NCBI RefSeq assembly: GCF_031085295.1
Contig: NZ_JAVFWO010000003.1
Coordinates: 248,001-312,000 of the forward strand
Length of the DNA: 64,000 nucleotides
DNA from: Microbacterium psychrotolerans
GTDB lineage: Bacteria > Actinomycetota > Actinomycetes > Actinomycetales > Microbacteriaceae
Direction: 5' to 3'
The notes beneath the pieces were generated by a model. That model worked only from the letters and a program-made list of their open reading frames with translations, ran no database searches and was not told the origin of the DNA. The position numbers were made by a program, and so were the translations under genes. This document shows, in pieces, positions 51,746 through 60,863 of the stretch; the first letter of the stretch is position 1, and each line of letters starts with the position of its first letter.

Positions 51746-52479
51746 TCCTCGGCATCGACACGTCGCTCGGCTCCGCAGTGGCGGTGGTCGAGCCCGACGG
51801 CGTCATCCGATCCGAAGCCTCCAGCCCCGATCCTCGCGGGCACGCCGAGGTCATCGGCACGCTGCTCGAGCGGGCGCTCGTCGAGGCATCCGTGAAGCCT
51901 TCCGACATCACCCATGTCGCCGCCGGAATGGGCCCCGGCCCCTTCACCGGACTGCGCGTCGGCATCGCGGCGGCTCGCACGTTCGCGCTCGGCCGGGGCG
52001 TGCCGGTCATCCCCGTCGTCAGCCATGACGCTGTCGCGCTGGAGCTGCTCCTCCACAGCGCGCTGACGGCCGACTGGGGTTCGGCCGGTGGCTACGCGAA
52101 CCCCGACGATGAGACGTTCGCGGTCGTGACCGACGCGCGCCGGCGCGAGTTCGCGTACACGCTCTACCGCGGACTCGACGACGACGGGCTCCCGGTCCGC
52201 GTGGCGGAGCCGGCACTCGTCCCGCGCGACGACCTCGAAGCCGCGCTCGTGCAGGCGTCGGCCGAACGTCGCGATGCCGACCGCATCCCCGCCGCGATGC
52301 TCGCGCTCGCGGCCGCACGCTCACTCGCCGCGGGGCGGAGCATCGGCTCGGTCGACGCGCTGTACCTGCGGGCGCCCGACGTCACGCTGCCGCACGCGCC
52401 GAAGCGGGTCAACCTCGCCGCGTCGGCGGAACGGTCGGGCGGCCGGGCGCCGGCACCGCGACAGCGGGGCGACGCATGA
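51742..52479 (+). CDS. tsaB: tRNA t6A synthesis protein TsaB
   Basis: A 245-residue ASKHA-fold partner of TsaD: ILGIDTSLGSAVAVVEPD, GMGPGPFTGLRVGIAAAR and SHDAVALELLL. GTG 51742 overlaps the tsaE stop. TACCCT lies six bases before the start, so an internal leaderless promoter is possible although coupling is enough to explain translation. Confidence 0.95.
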   Translation: MILGIDTSLGSAVAVVEPDGVIRSEASSPDPRGHAEVIGTLLERALVEASVKPSDITHVAAGMGPGPFTGLRVGIAAARTFALGRGVPVIPVVSHDAVALELLLHSALTADWGSAGGYANPDDETFAVVTDARRREFAYTLYRGLDDDGLPVRVAEPALVPRDDLEAALVQASAERRDADRIPAAMLALAAARSLAAGRSIGSVDALYLRAPDVTLPHAPKRVNLAASAERSGGRAPAPRQRGDA

Positions 52480-53063
52480 GCATCCGGAGGGCGACCGGCG
52501 ACGACCTCGCCGCCATCATGGCGCTCGAACGCGCATCCTTCCCCACCGACGCGTGGTCGGAGGCGATGATGCGCCAAGAGCTCGACTCGCCCCACGGCTG
52601 GTACGTCGTGGACGACGAGGCCGGCCGACTCGTCGGCTACGCCGGACTGCGGGCGGTGGCCGGAGCGAAGGATGCCGACATCCAGACCATCGCCATCGCC
52701 GACGCGTCCCGGGGGCGGGGTCGCGGTCGGTCGATCCTGCGGGCGCTGCTCGAAGAGGCCGCGCGTCGCAGCGTCGGCCACGTCTTCCTCGAGGTGCGCG
52801 CCGACAACCCGGTCGCGCAGGCGCTGTACACCTCGGAGGGCTTCGCCGAGATCGGCCGCAAACCCCGGTACTACCAGCCCGACGACGTCGACGCCGTGGT
52901 GATGAAGCTCGACGTCCGGGGCTGGCACGGCGCGTCGACGAGGTCAGCGACCGGTGCCGCTTCGGTGCCCGGTGCCGGCGGGGCGACCGACGCGGGCTCG
53001 GCCGGCGGCCCGACTGCCGGTGACGGCGCAGCGCCCGCGTGGGACGGAGGGGTGTGCACGTGA
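52476..53063 (+). CDS. rimI: Ribosomal-protein-alanine N-acetyltransferase (GNAT)
   Basis: A 195-residue GNAT enzyme: [15 protein letters not shown], acetyl-CoA loop [29 protein letters not shown] and [22 protein letters not shown]. The usual protein ends about residue 150; here a 45-residue Gly/Ala/Thr low-complexity tail (residues about 151-195) runs up to the tsaD start. It overlaps tsaB (ATGA) and tsaD (GTGA), the common tsaB-rimI-tsaD order. Confidence 0.93.
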   Translation: MSIRRATGDDLAAIMALERASFPTDAWSEAMMRQELDSPHGWYVVDDEAGRLVGYAGLRAVAGAKDADIQTIAIADASRGRGRGRSILRALLEEAARRSVGHVFLEVRADNPVAQALYTSEGFAEIGRKPRYYQPDDVDAVVMKLDVRGWHGASTRSATGAASVPGAGGATDAGSAGGPTAGDGAAPAWDGGVCT

Positions 53064-54127
53064 ACCGCGCCGAACCGCTGGTGCTCGGCATCGAGACGAG
53101 CTGCGACGAGACCGGCATCGGGATCGTCCGCGGCCGCACGCTGCTGTCGAACACGATCGCGAGCTCGATGGACGAGCACGCCCGCTACGGCGGCGTCGTG
53201 CCGGAGGTCGCCGCTCGCGCGCACCTCGAGGCGCTGCAGCCGTCGATCGAGGCGGCGCTCACCGAGTCGGGCGTCGCGCTCACAGATCTCGATGCCGTCG
53301 CCGTCACGAGCGGGCCCGGCCTCGCCGGAGCGCTCATGGTCGGAATCGGCGCGGCCAAGGCGCTCGCAGTGTCGCTCGAGAAACCCCTCTACGCCGTCAA
53401 CCACCTCGTCGGCCACATCGCCGCCGACATCCTCGACACCGACGCGCCTCCGCTGGAGTACCCGACCGTGGCCCTGCTGGTGAGCGGCGGCCACACGTCA
53501 CTGCTCCTCGTCCGCGATCTCACCACCGACGTCGAGCTTCTCGGCGAGACGATGGACGACGCCGCCGGCGAGGCGTTCGACAAGGTCGCACGACTGCTCG
53601 GGCTGCCGTACCCCGGGGGTCCCGAGATCGACCGGGCGGCGGCATCCGGAGATCAGAAGGCGATCCCCTTCCCGCGAGGACTGTCCCGTGCGTCCGACAT
53701 GGCGGCGCACCGCTACGACTTCTCGTTCTCGGGGCTGAAGACGGCGGTCGCCCGCTGGGTCGAGCTGCGTGAGGCGGCGGGGGAGCCGGTTCCGGTCGGC
53801 GACGTCGCGGCGAGCTTCCGCGAGGCCGTCGTCGACGTGCTCGTGACGAAGGCGCTCGCCGCGTGCCGCGACCACGGCGTGCCGCGGCTGCTGCTCGGCG
53901 GCGGTGTGATCGCCAACCGGCGTCTGCGCGACGTGGCGCTCGAGCGCGCCGAGGCGGAGGGCGTGACGGTGCGCATCCCACCGTTGTCGCTGTGCACCGA
54001 CAACGGCGCGATGATCGCCGCCCTCACGTCCGAGCTCATCATGTCGGGCCGTGCGCCATCGACGCTCGAGTTCGGCGCCGACTCGACGCTGCCCGTCACC
54101 GAGATCCAGGTCGCGGAGTCGCGATGA
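53060..54127 (+). CDS. tsaD: tRNA N6-adenosine threonylcarbamoyltransferase TsaD
   Basis: A 355-residue Kae1/YgjD metalloprotein catalysing the last step of t6A formation. Signatures: [32 protein letters not shown] (metal-binding His residues), [11 protein letters not shown] and [12 protein letters not shown] 53060 follows GGAGGGG at seven bases and overlaps the rimI stop. Confidence 0.97.
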   Translation: MNRAEPLVLGIETSCDETGIGIVRGRTLLSNTIASSMDEHARYGGVVPEVAARAHLEALQPSIEAALTESGVALTDLDAVAVTSGPGLAGALMVGIGAAKALAVSLEKPLYAVNHLVGHIAADILDTDAPPLEYPTVALLVSGGHTSLLLVRDLTTDVELLGETMDDAAGEAFDKVARLLGLPYPGGPEIDRAAASGDQKAIPFPRGLSRASDMAAHRYDFSFSGLKTAVARWVELREAAGEPVPVGDVAASFREAVVDVLVTKALAACRDHGVPRLLLGGGVIANRRLRDVALERAEAEGVTVRIPPLSLCTDNGAMIAALTSELIMSGRAPSTLEFGADSTLPVTEIQVAESR

Positions 54128-54729
54128 CCGACGAGCGGATGCCGGTGCCCGGCGACGACGAGACCCCCGAGCCCGCCGGCGCGGCGAAGCCGCGCCCGGC
54201 TGACACGACGGTGCCGCCCGATGCCCCCGCCGCAGCGCCGGCATCCGCCGACGTGGCAACGCCGGCTGACACGACGGTGCCGCCGCGTCCGGCCGAGCCG
54301 ACGGTGACCTCGGTCTCGCCCGACGTCGACATCGCGCAGGACGCCTCGCCGCTTCCCGGGGCGCATCGCGGAGGGTTCCAGCGCCTGCCGACCGCGCCGG
54401 TCGCGGTCACCGTCGAGACGGCTCCCGCTGAGCCCGGCGGTGAGTTCACGCCCGACGCCACTTCGTGGCAGGCGACCGATTCCGCCTTCCACAGCGGTCT
54501 CGCAGGGTGGGCGCTCGCGTTCGCGGTCGTCGGCCTGCTCGTGTCGATGTTCGTCGGCTGGGGTTTCCCCATCGGACTGGTCGCAGTGGTGTCGGCGATC
54601 ATCGCGCTGCGTCGCCCGCTCGAGAACCGCGCCGTGGCGATCTGGGCCATCGCCCTCGGGACGCTGTCCATCCTGTACAGCGCGGGCTGGCTGCTCTACA
54701 CCGCGATGCGGGCCGACCTCTTCGGCTGA
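54124..54729 (+). CDS. Small membrane protein, DUF4190-like tail
   Basis: A 201-residue protein: about 120 disordered Pro/Ala/Thr residues with a near-repeat ADTTVPP, then two membrane helices ([21 protein letters not shown] and [25 protein letters not shown]) joined by a short charged loop. The C-terminal hydrophobic pair resembles small DUF4190-type proteins. Function unknown. Start overlaps the tsaD stop (ATGA), so it is the last gene of the string. Confidence 0.8.
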   Translation: MTDERMPVPGDDETPEPAGAAKPRPADTTVPPDAPAAAPASADVATPADTTVPPRPAEPTVTSVSPDVDIAQDASPLPGAHRGGFQRLPTAPVAVTVETAPAEPGGEFTPDATSWQATDSAFHSGLAGWALAFAVVGLLVSMFVGWGFPIGLVAVVSAIIALRRPLENRAVAIWAIALGTLSILYSAGWLLYTAMRADLFG

Positions 54730-54747
54730 CTCCTGTCGGCAGCCTCG

Positions 54748-55935
54748 TCAGACGCGGTCGGCGAGGATCGCGGTGCGCCGGTTGCCGATGCGCGTGAGCA
54801 GCAGGGTGGCGGACGCTGTCCCGCGGAGCTTCAGGCGGGTGCGCAGCGCCGCGGGGTCGACATCCACCCCGCGCTTCTTGATCTCCAGGCGCCCGATGTC
54901 GCGCTCGCGGAGGGCCTTGCCGAGCGCCTTCACCTCCACCGGCAGCACCTCCCGCACGCGGAAGGTCGACACGAACGGCGACGTGAGGGCGGCATCCGAC
55001 GTGAGGTACGCGATGTGCTCGTCGAGCATGCCGGCCTCGAGGCTGCGCGCGACGTCGCCGATGAGCCGCGCGCGGATGACCGCGCCGTCGGGCTCGTGCA
55101 CGTAGGCGCCGAGTTCGCGAGCGGGCTCGTCCGCGGCATCCGACTCCGCAGTCAGCTCGTGCGCCCTGTCATCGCGGATGACGAGGGCGGCTCGGCCCAC
55201 GCCCTCCCGCGCGAGCGCGCCGGACCACAGCACGAGCTCGACGGTGGAGCCGTCGGCGCTCACCCACTGCGCCTCGACGTCGTCGGGGATGACGTCGCGG
55301 TCGAGCCCGGGTCCGAGCTTGACACCTGCCGGCAGCCGGCGTGCGAGGTCGAAGACCCATTCCAGGGGCGGCGACCAGTCCTCCGGCCGGGTGCGGGCCG
55401 TCTCCGTGTGCCCGGCCGTGCGCCGCGCGGGGTCGAGCCAGACGGCGTCGATGCCGTCGAGGTCGGTGGTCTCGGCCGTGCCGAGGCGCACGTCGACGTC
55501 GCCGCCGAACGGGGCGAGGTTGTACGCGGCGATCCCGGCGGTGACCTCGTCGGCGTCGACGGCGGTGACGCGCAGCCCGAGCCCAGCGAGGCCGAGGGCA
55601 TCGCCGCCGATGCCGCAGCCGAGATCGGCGATGTGCGTGAAGCCGGCGTCCCGGAAGCGCGCCGCGTGGCGCGCGGCGATGGGCAGGCGGGTGGCCTGCT
55701 CGAGCCCTGCCCGCGTGAACAGCATCCGCTCGGCCAGTTCGCCGAATTTCTGCCGTGCCCGCGTGCGCAGGCGTGCCTGCCCGACGACCGCCGACACAAG
55801 GTCGGGGGAGTGACCGTCGCGACGCAGCCGCGTCACCGCCCGCGCAACGTCGTCGGACGAGTCGACCGGCGGCATGGCGTCGAGCAGCCGGAGTCCCTCG
55901 GGCGTCAGGAGCGCCTCGAATTCGGAGAGTTCCAC
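54748..55935 (-). CDS. Class I SAM-dependent methyltransferase with THUMP-like C-terminus
   Basis: A 395-residue Rossmann methyltransferase: SAM-binding motif IADLGCGIGGDALGLAG with the following VTAVDAD, and DAVWLDPARRT as motif IV. The C-terminal part (LPVEVKALGKALRERDIGRLEIKKRGVDVD) matches the THUMP-like domain of this conserved actinobacterial family; the substrate is probably RNA but unproven. GTG 55935 lies six bases after TAGGCT on the minus strand, again a leaderless arrangement. Convergent with the gene at 54124. Confidence 0.9.
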   Translation of the reverse strand: MELSEFEALLTPEGLRLLDAMPPVDSSDDVARAVTRLRRDGHSPDLVSAVVGQARLRTRARQKFGELAERMLFTRAGLEQATRLPIAARHAARFRDAGFTHIADLGCGIGGDALGLAGLGLRVTAVDADEVTAGIAAYNLAPFGGDVDVRLGTAETTDLDGIDAVWLDPARRTAGHTETARTRPEDWSPPLEWVFDLARRLPAGVKLGPGLDRDVIPDDVEAQWVSADGSTVELVLWSGALAREGVGRAALVIRDDRAHELTAESDAADEPARELGAYVHEPDGAVIRARLIGDVARSLEAGMLDEHIAYLTSDAALTSPFVSTFRVREVLPVEVKALGKALRERDIGRLEIKKRGVDVDPAALRTRLKLRGTASATLLLTRIGNRRTAILADRV

Positions 55936-55941
55936 CCGCCG

Positions 55942-55947
55942 AGCCTA
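55942..55947 (-). promoter_or_regulatory. Leaderless-type -10 element of the methyltransferase gene
   Basis: TAGGCT on minus, six bases before GTG 55935. Confidence 0.5.
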
Positions 55948-55964
55948 CGGGGGGACCACGGGGT

Positions 55965-56026
55965 GCATCCCCGAAACCCCCACCGGATCCCCCTCCGCGC
56001 GGGGGGGAAGTGCGGGGAACCTCCGG
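55965..56026 (+). promoter_or_regulatory. G/C-box region upstream of the acidic repeat protein gene
   Basis: GCATCCCCGAAACCCCC (55965-55981) matches the box upstream of the IniB-like gene (62361-62377, minus) at 14 of 17 positions. A second related box CGGGGAACCTCCGG lies at 56013-56026. A TACACC at 56061 is the likely -10, 32 nt before the ATG. Confidence 0.5.
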
Positions 56027-56098
56027 ATGTGGCCGCGACCGCTCGGGCCGAGACTCTTCATACACCGCCAACCTGGCTCAGCGAGAAAAGGATCAATC

Positions 56099-57268
56099 AT
56101 GGCTGACGACAACACCAACGTGCTGGGTGTTCAGACGAACATCGAAGACGTCCTCTCCAACAACGAGGTCGGCAACACCGACGTCGAGGTCGAGGACAAC
56201 GTTGTCGGCAACGACGGGAACGTGGTCGGCAACGACACGGACGTCGATGTCGAGGACAACAACGTCAACAGCGCGGTCGGCAACGACGACAACAACGTGA
56301 ACAGCGCCGTCGGCAACGACATCGCTTCCGACAACGAGATCGGCAACACCGACGTCGACGTCGAGGACTCGGGGAACGGCAACTTCTCCGACAACGTGGG
56401 TGGCGACGCCACCGACATCGACGACTCGGGCAACGGCAACTTCTCGGGCAACACCGACAACTCGACGGAGAACGACCTCGAGGTCGACATCGAGGACTCG
56501 GGCAACGAGGACTCGTACAACGACACCGACGTCGACATCGAGGACTCGGGCAACGAGACCGACGTCGACATCGAGGACTCGGGCAACGAGGACTCGTACA
56601 ACGAGACCGACGTCGACATCGAAGACGTCGGCAACGAGGACTCGTACAACGAGACGGACATCGACGTCGACATCACGGACTCCTTCAACGAGACCACGCT
56701 GAACGACGACTCCGTCACCGTCGGTGTGCGCCAGTACAACACCGGCGTCGGCGGCGACCTGAACATCGGCGGTGTCCTGGGCGGCGGCGCTGCGGCCGCG
56801 GCTGCGGGTGCGGGTGCGCTCCACCTCGAGCTCGACAACCGTGCGACGGTGGTCGACCAGTCGGTCAGCCAGTCCATCGTGGCGGGCGACGACGTCAACC
56901 AGGGGTTCGGCCAGGAGGCCGTCGTCAACTCGGGTGACGCCGGTGCCGCTGCGGGCGACGACGCAACCGTCGACAACTCGTGGACCAACACCGAGGTCGG
57001 CGACGTCTCGATCGGCAACACCTGGATCGAGACGCACATCACCGACTCGTTCCAGGACAACTCGACCAACGAGTGGAACGAGTTCGAGGTCGAGATCGAC
57101 GACTCGTTCAACGACTACTCCGACCACACCAACGTCGAGGTCGAGATCGAGGACGCCTTCAACGAGGAGTTCAACACCGAGGTCGAGAACGACTTCGAGT
57201 GGGAGAACAGCGGCAACTACTTCAGCCCTGGTGGGGACGTCGCAGGCGACAACCTCATCGATCTCTGA
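56099..57268 (+). CDS. Highly acidic Asn/Asp-repeat protein with IniB-like core
   Basis: A 389-residue protein without signal peptide, almost free of Lys, Arg and Cys. Residues 1-205 are Asp/Asn/Val repeats (units such as VDIEDSGNEDSYNET), 225-243 are Gly/Ala-rich (GGVLGGGAAAAAAGAGA), 244-307 form a core starting LELDNRATVVDQSV and shared with the protein at 61553, and the rest is again acidic with DDSFNDYSD-type repeats. The pattern suggests a beta-solenoid, possibly ion-binding. ATG 56099 follows AAAGGA. It precedes the two dynamin genes, in the place IniB has in mycobacterial iniBAC. Function unknown. Confidence 0.85.
   Translation: MADDNTNVLGVQTNIEDVLSNNEVGNTDVEVEDNVVGNDGNVVGNDTDVDVEDNNVNSAVGNDDNNVNSAVGNDIASDNEIGNTDVDVEDSGNGNFSDNVGGDATDIDDSGNGNFSGNTDNSTENDLEVDIEDSGNEDSYNDTDVDIEDSGNETDVDIEDSGNEDSYNETDVDIEDVGNEDSYNETDIDVDITDSFNETTLNDDSVTVGVRQYNTGVGGDLNIGGVLGGGAAAAAAGAGALHLELDNRATVVDQSVSQSIVAGDDVNQGFGQEAVVNSGDAGAAAGDDATVDNSWTNTEVGDVSIGNTWIETHITDSFQDNSTNEWNEFEVEIDDSFNDYSDHTNVEVEIEDAFNEEFNTEVENDFEWENSGNYFSPGGDVAGDNLIDL
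56492..56668 (+). repeat. Tandem coding repeats in the acidic protein gene
   Basis: Four imperfect units of about 33-54 nt, encoding variants of IEDSGNEDSYNETDVD. Unit 2 lacks the EDSYN part. Near-identical DNA between units 1 and 3 suggests recent duplication or slippage. Confidence 0.8.
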
Positions 57269-57281
57269 TCCCTCTCAAACC

Positions 57282-57317
57282 CTTGCCCGGTCGCCTCTCT
57301 CGAGGCGGCCGGGCAAG
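57282..57317 (+). terminator. Hairpin terminator after the acidic protein gene
   Basis: CTTGCCCGG-t-CGCCTC, short loop, GAGGCG-g-CCGGGCAAG. Followed by ACCAATTT rather than a real U-tract, so termination may be partial, letting some transcripts into the dynamin genes. Confidence 0.7.
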
Positions 57318-57414
57318 ACCAATTTGCGATGCGGATCGATCGTCCGGTCCGCGGCCCCAGCTCCGCTTCGATGTCGTAGCGTGGTGCCGGGGAGATGCGT
57401 CGAGGGGGACACAG

Positions 57415-59310
57415 GTGTCTGAAGCTGCAGCCGTCAAGAAGCCGAGCCAGGCGGATGCCGAGCCGGTGGTGCCGTCCGCGGTGGAACGCTCGACGAGCAA
57501 GACGCTCGTCACGATCGTCGACAATGTCGGTCGATTCGCGTCATCGACGGGGCGCTCCGACCTGGCGCGGCGTCTGGAGCAGACCCACGAACGACTCCAG
57601 GACCCCAACGTGCGGGTCATCGTCGTCGGGGAATTCAAGCAGGGCAAGAGCAAGCTCATCAACGCCCTCGTGAACGCCCCCGTATGCCCCGTCGATGATG
57701 ACGTGGCCACGAGCGTCCCGACCTCCGTCGGCTATGCCGCAACCCCCGACGCATGGGTGACCCTCCAGTCCGCGGACGAGTCGGCGGCGCCGGTGCGTCA
57801 GCAGATCCCACTGGAAGACATCGCGCAGTTCGTGTCGGAGCGTGGCAATCCCGCCAATGAGCGCAGAGTCGTCGGCGCCGAGGTCGTGCTCCCCCGCGAG
57901 CTGCTCAAGGGCGGACTGAGACTGGTGGACTCACCCGGTGTGGGTGGCCTCGACTCGACGAACGCTCTCGCCACTCTGGCGGCGCTGTCATCTGCGCACG
58001 CCGTCCTGCTCGTGTCCGATGCCTCGCAGGAGTACACCGAGCCGGAGGTGCAGTTCCTCAAGCACGCCATGCGCGTGTCGCCGAACGTGGCCGCAGTGCT
58101 CGCCAAGACCGACATGTACCCCCAGTGGCGCGACATCGAGCGCATCGATCGCGCCCATCTCGGCGACATCGGGGATGTCCCGATCTTCGCGGTCTCCAGC
58201 GATCTGCGCCTCGTCGCCGCCGAGGAGCAGGACCGCGAGCTCAACAGCGAGTCCGGGTTCCCCGCGCTCGTGGCGCACCTCCGGCAGGATGTGCTCGGCC
58301 GCGCGGAGATCATCCACGCCCGCAGCGCCGTGCACGACCTGGTGTCGGTGGTCGAACAGCTGAAGATGTCGCTGACCTCCGAACTCGAGGCGATCCTCCA
58401 CCCGGAGGACACCCCGAGGCTCATCGCGCAGCTCGAGGATGCGAAAGCGCGCGCCGACGAGTTCCGCGGTCGCTCTTCCAAGTGGCAGATCACGCTGAAC
58501 GACGGCGTCGCGGACCTCATCTCCGACATGGAGCACGACCTTCGCGACAGACTCCGCAAGGTGCAGCGCGAGGCAGAGGATGCGATCGACGAGGGCGACC
58601 CCGGCCCCATCTGGGACCAGATCACCGAATGGCTCGATCAGCGGGTGTCGGCGGCTGTCTCGGAGACGTTCGTGTGGACCGACGAGCGGTCACGGTGGCT
58701 GTCGGAAGAGGTCGCTGAGCTGTTCAGCGAAGGTGAGGCCGGCCTCCCGATCATCGACGTGGGCGACACCGAGGGCGTGTTGGACCCGGTCGAGGGTCTG
58801 TCCGACCTCGGCCATCGTCAGATGGGCGCGGCCGAGAAGATCTTCATCGGCGTCCGCGGCTCCTATGGCGGCGTGCTCATGGTGGGCCTCGCGACCGGCC
58901 TCATCGGCTTGACCCTCATCAATCCGCTCTCGCTCCTCGCCGGCGTGCTCGTCGGCCGCCGGGCGTATCGCGAAGACATGAGCTCGCGGTTGTCCCGCCG
59001 ACGGTTCGAGGCGAAGTCACTCGTCCGCAAGTACCTCGACGAGGTGCAGTTCCAGGTGGGCAAGCAGCTGAAAGACCGCCTGCGCCTGGTCCAGCGGGCG
59101 GCGCGCGACCACTTCGGCAGCATGGCCGATGAGATCCACCGCTCGTTGTCCGATGCGGTGCTGGCCGCCAAGCAGGCGGCCGGCGCCTATGCCGGCGAGA
59201 GCGAGAAGCGTGTGAAGGAACTGAACGCCCAGGTGCAGCAGCTCGAGGCACTCAGGGCCAGGATCCCCGCGCTGCCCCCGGCGCGGGCCGTGGAGGCGGC
59301 GAAGCGGTGA
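57415..59310 (+). CDS. Dynamin-family GTPase, IniA-like
   Basis: A 631-residue bacterial dynamin-like protein. GTPase motifs: G1 GEFKQGKS (72-79), G2 near TSVPTSVGY, G3 DSPGVGG (172-178), G4 AKTD. Long helical stalk regions follow, with a hydrophobic membrane-inserting stretch near residue 500 (VLMVGLATGLIGLTLINPLSLLAGVLVG). GTG 57415 follows GAGGGGG at six bases. Length and layout agree with mycobacterial IniA, which remodels membranes. The stop overlaps the second dynamin start (GTGA), so the pair is made together and probably forms a hetero-assembly. Confidence 0.92.
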   Translation: MSEAAAVKKPSQADAEPVVPSAVERSTSKTLVTIVDNVGRFASSTGRSDLARRLEQTHERLQDPNVRVIVVGEFKQGKSKLINALVNAPVCPVDDDVATSVPTSVGYAATPDAWVTLQSADESAAPVRQQIPLEDIAQFVSERGNPANERRVVGAEVVLPRELLKGGLRLVDSPGVGGLDSTNALATLAALSSAHAVLLVSDASQEYTEPEVQFLKHAMRVSPNVAAVLAKTDMYPQWRDIERIDRAHLGDIGDVPIFAVSSDLRLVAAEEQDRELNSESGFPALVAHLRQDVLGRAEIIHARSAVHDLVSVVEQLKMSLTSELEAILHPEDTPRLIAQLEDAKARADEFRGRSSKWQITLNDGVADLISDMEHDLRDRLRKVQREAEDAIDEGDPGPIWDQITEWLDQRVSAAVSETFVWTDERSRWLSEEVAELFSEGEAGLPIIDVGDTEGVLDPVEGLSDLGHRQMGAAEKIFIGVRGSYGGVLMVGLATGLIGLTLINPLSLLAGVLVGRRAYREDMSSRLSRRRFEAKSLVRKYLDEVQFQVGKQLKDRLRLVQRAARDHFGSMADEIHRSLSDAVLAAKQAAGAYAGESEKRVKELNAQVQQLEALRARIPALPPARAVEAAKR

Positions 59311-60863
59311 GGACCACCACCCAAGACGATACGGCCGCTCTGATCCGCGCCGCGTCGGAGCTCTATATCGACGACCCCGCTGCGATGGACGTGCTGTCCG
59401 ACCTGGATCGGCGGCTCCGGGAGCCGCTGCGTCTGGCCATCGCGGGAATGGTGAAGGCCGGGAAGTCCACACTCCTGAACGCGATGCTGGGCGAGCGCCT
59501 CGCGCCGACGGACGCCGGAGAGTGCACCCGGGTGGTCACGTGGTACCGGTACTCGGCGACACCCACCATCACGCTCCACCCCTACGACGGTCCGCCGCGG
59601 CGCATGCCGATCCATCGTGAGGAGGGACGCCTCGTCCTCGAGCTCGGCGACATCTCACCGGAGGAGACCGCGTGGATCGATGTGGGGTGGCCGTCGACCG
59701 GGTTGCGCGACCTCATCCTCATCGATACGCCCGGCATCGCATCGCTCTCGAAGGACGTCTCGGCGCGCTCCACGGAATTCCTCGTTCCCGAGACCGAGCC
59801 GTCGTCGGCCGACGCGATCGTGTACCTCATGCGCCATATGCACGCGTCCGACCTCAAGTTCCTGGAGTCTTTCCGCGACACCGCAGCAGGAGCTTCACAG
59901 ACCGTCAACGCCGTGGCCGTGCTGTCCCGAGCCGACGAGATCGGCGCCGGCCGCATCGACTCCCTGCTGTCGGCCGGTAAGGTCGCACGGCGCTACGAGA
60001 GGGACGGCGAGCTGGCGGCGCTGTCGCTCGGGGTGGTCCCGGTCGCCGGACTGCTCGCCGAGAGCGCACGGACGATGCGCGAGGACGAGTTCAGTTCCTT
60101 CCAAGAGCTCGCCTCCCTCGACCGCAAGGCACGAGAGGCCCTCATGATCTCTGCCGATCGGTTCGTGCGACCAGCCGATTCCACGTCGCTGAGCGAAGAC
60201 GTTCGCCGTCGACTCCTGAGCCGCTTCGGCATCTTCGGCGTGCGTCTCGCGAGCGCGCTGATCCGTACCGGCGCCACGGACTCCACACAGCTGTCGGAGC
60301 AGCTCGTGCAGCAGAGCGGGCTGAACGAGCTCCAGCAGTTCATCCGCCTGCAGTTCCGTACGCGAGCGGCGGCGCTCAAGGTACGAGGCGTGCTCGACGC
60401 TCTCCAGACCCTGCTGCGCGACAGCCCGCGGCCCGGCACCGAGACGATCGTCGGGGGAGTAGAGCGGATCTACGCCTCCGCGCACACACTGCGCGAGCTG
60501 TCGCTCCTGGCCCGAGCGCGATCGTCCGATCTGCCGTTGAGCCGGTCCGACGCCACGGAAGCGGAGCGGATCATCGGCGGGGAGGGTCCGTCCGCATCGG
60601 CCCGCCTCGGGCTGCCGGATTCGGCGACGCAGTCGGAGCTGCGCGAGAAGGTCGAGGAGCTGCTGGCGCGCTGGCGACGGCTCAGCGCGTCTCCGATCGC
60701 GGAGCGGGCGACGGTGGAGGTGGCCCGTCAGGTGATCCGGAGCCTCGAAGAGGTGGCGTCAGAAGTCGCCCTCTCCACTCCCGGCCCGACGGACGTCGTA
60801 CTTGCGGGCGGTCCACTGCAGAGCGCCGCGGAACGAGCTGAAGAGGAGAGCCAGGAGGGCTAG
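59307..60863 (+). CDS. Dynamin-family GTPase, IniC-like
   Basis: A 518-residue second dynamin-like GTPase. G1 GMVKAGKS (47-54), G2 region CTRVVTWY, G3 DTPG (140-143), G4 SRAD (207-210). No strong hydrophobic stretch, so it likely works with the membrane-binding IniA-like partner. Size and position match IniC. GTG 59307 overlaps the upstream stop by four bases. Its last 105 nt overlap, on the opposite strand, the 3' end of the membrane protein gene at 60759. Confidence 0.9.
   Translation: MRTTTQDDTAALIRAASELYIDDPAAMDVLSDLDRRLREPLRLAIAGMVKAGKSTLLNAMLGERLAPTDAGECTRVVTWYRYSATPTITLHPYDGPPRRMPIHREEGRLVLELGDISPEETAWIDVGWPSTGLRDLILIDTPGIASLSKDVSARSTEFLVPETEPSSADAIVYLMRHMHASDLKFLESFRDTAAGASQTVNAVAVLSRADEIGAGRIDSLLSAGKVARRYERDGELAALSLGVVPVAGLLAESARTMREDEFSSFQELASLDRKAREALMISADRFVRPADSTSLSEDVRRRLLSRFGIFGVRLASALIRTGATDSTQLSEQLVQQSGLNELQQFIRLQFRTRAAALKVRGVLDALQTLLRDSPRPGTETIVGGVERIYASAHTLRELSLLARARSSDLPLSRSDATEAERIIGGEGPSASARLGLPDSATQSELREKVEELLARWRRLSASPIAERATVEVARQVIRSLEEVASEVALSTPGPTDVVLAGGPLQSAAERAEEESQEG

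Noticed and set aside
57415..60863. Streptomyces-type DynA/DynB sporulation operon
   Set aside because: No ssgB or dynC neighbour, and the nearby IniB-domain protein points to the ini type instead.
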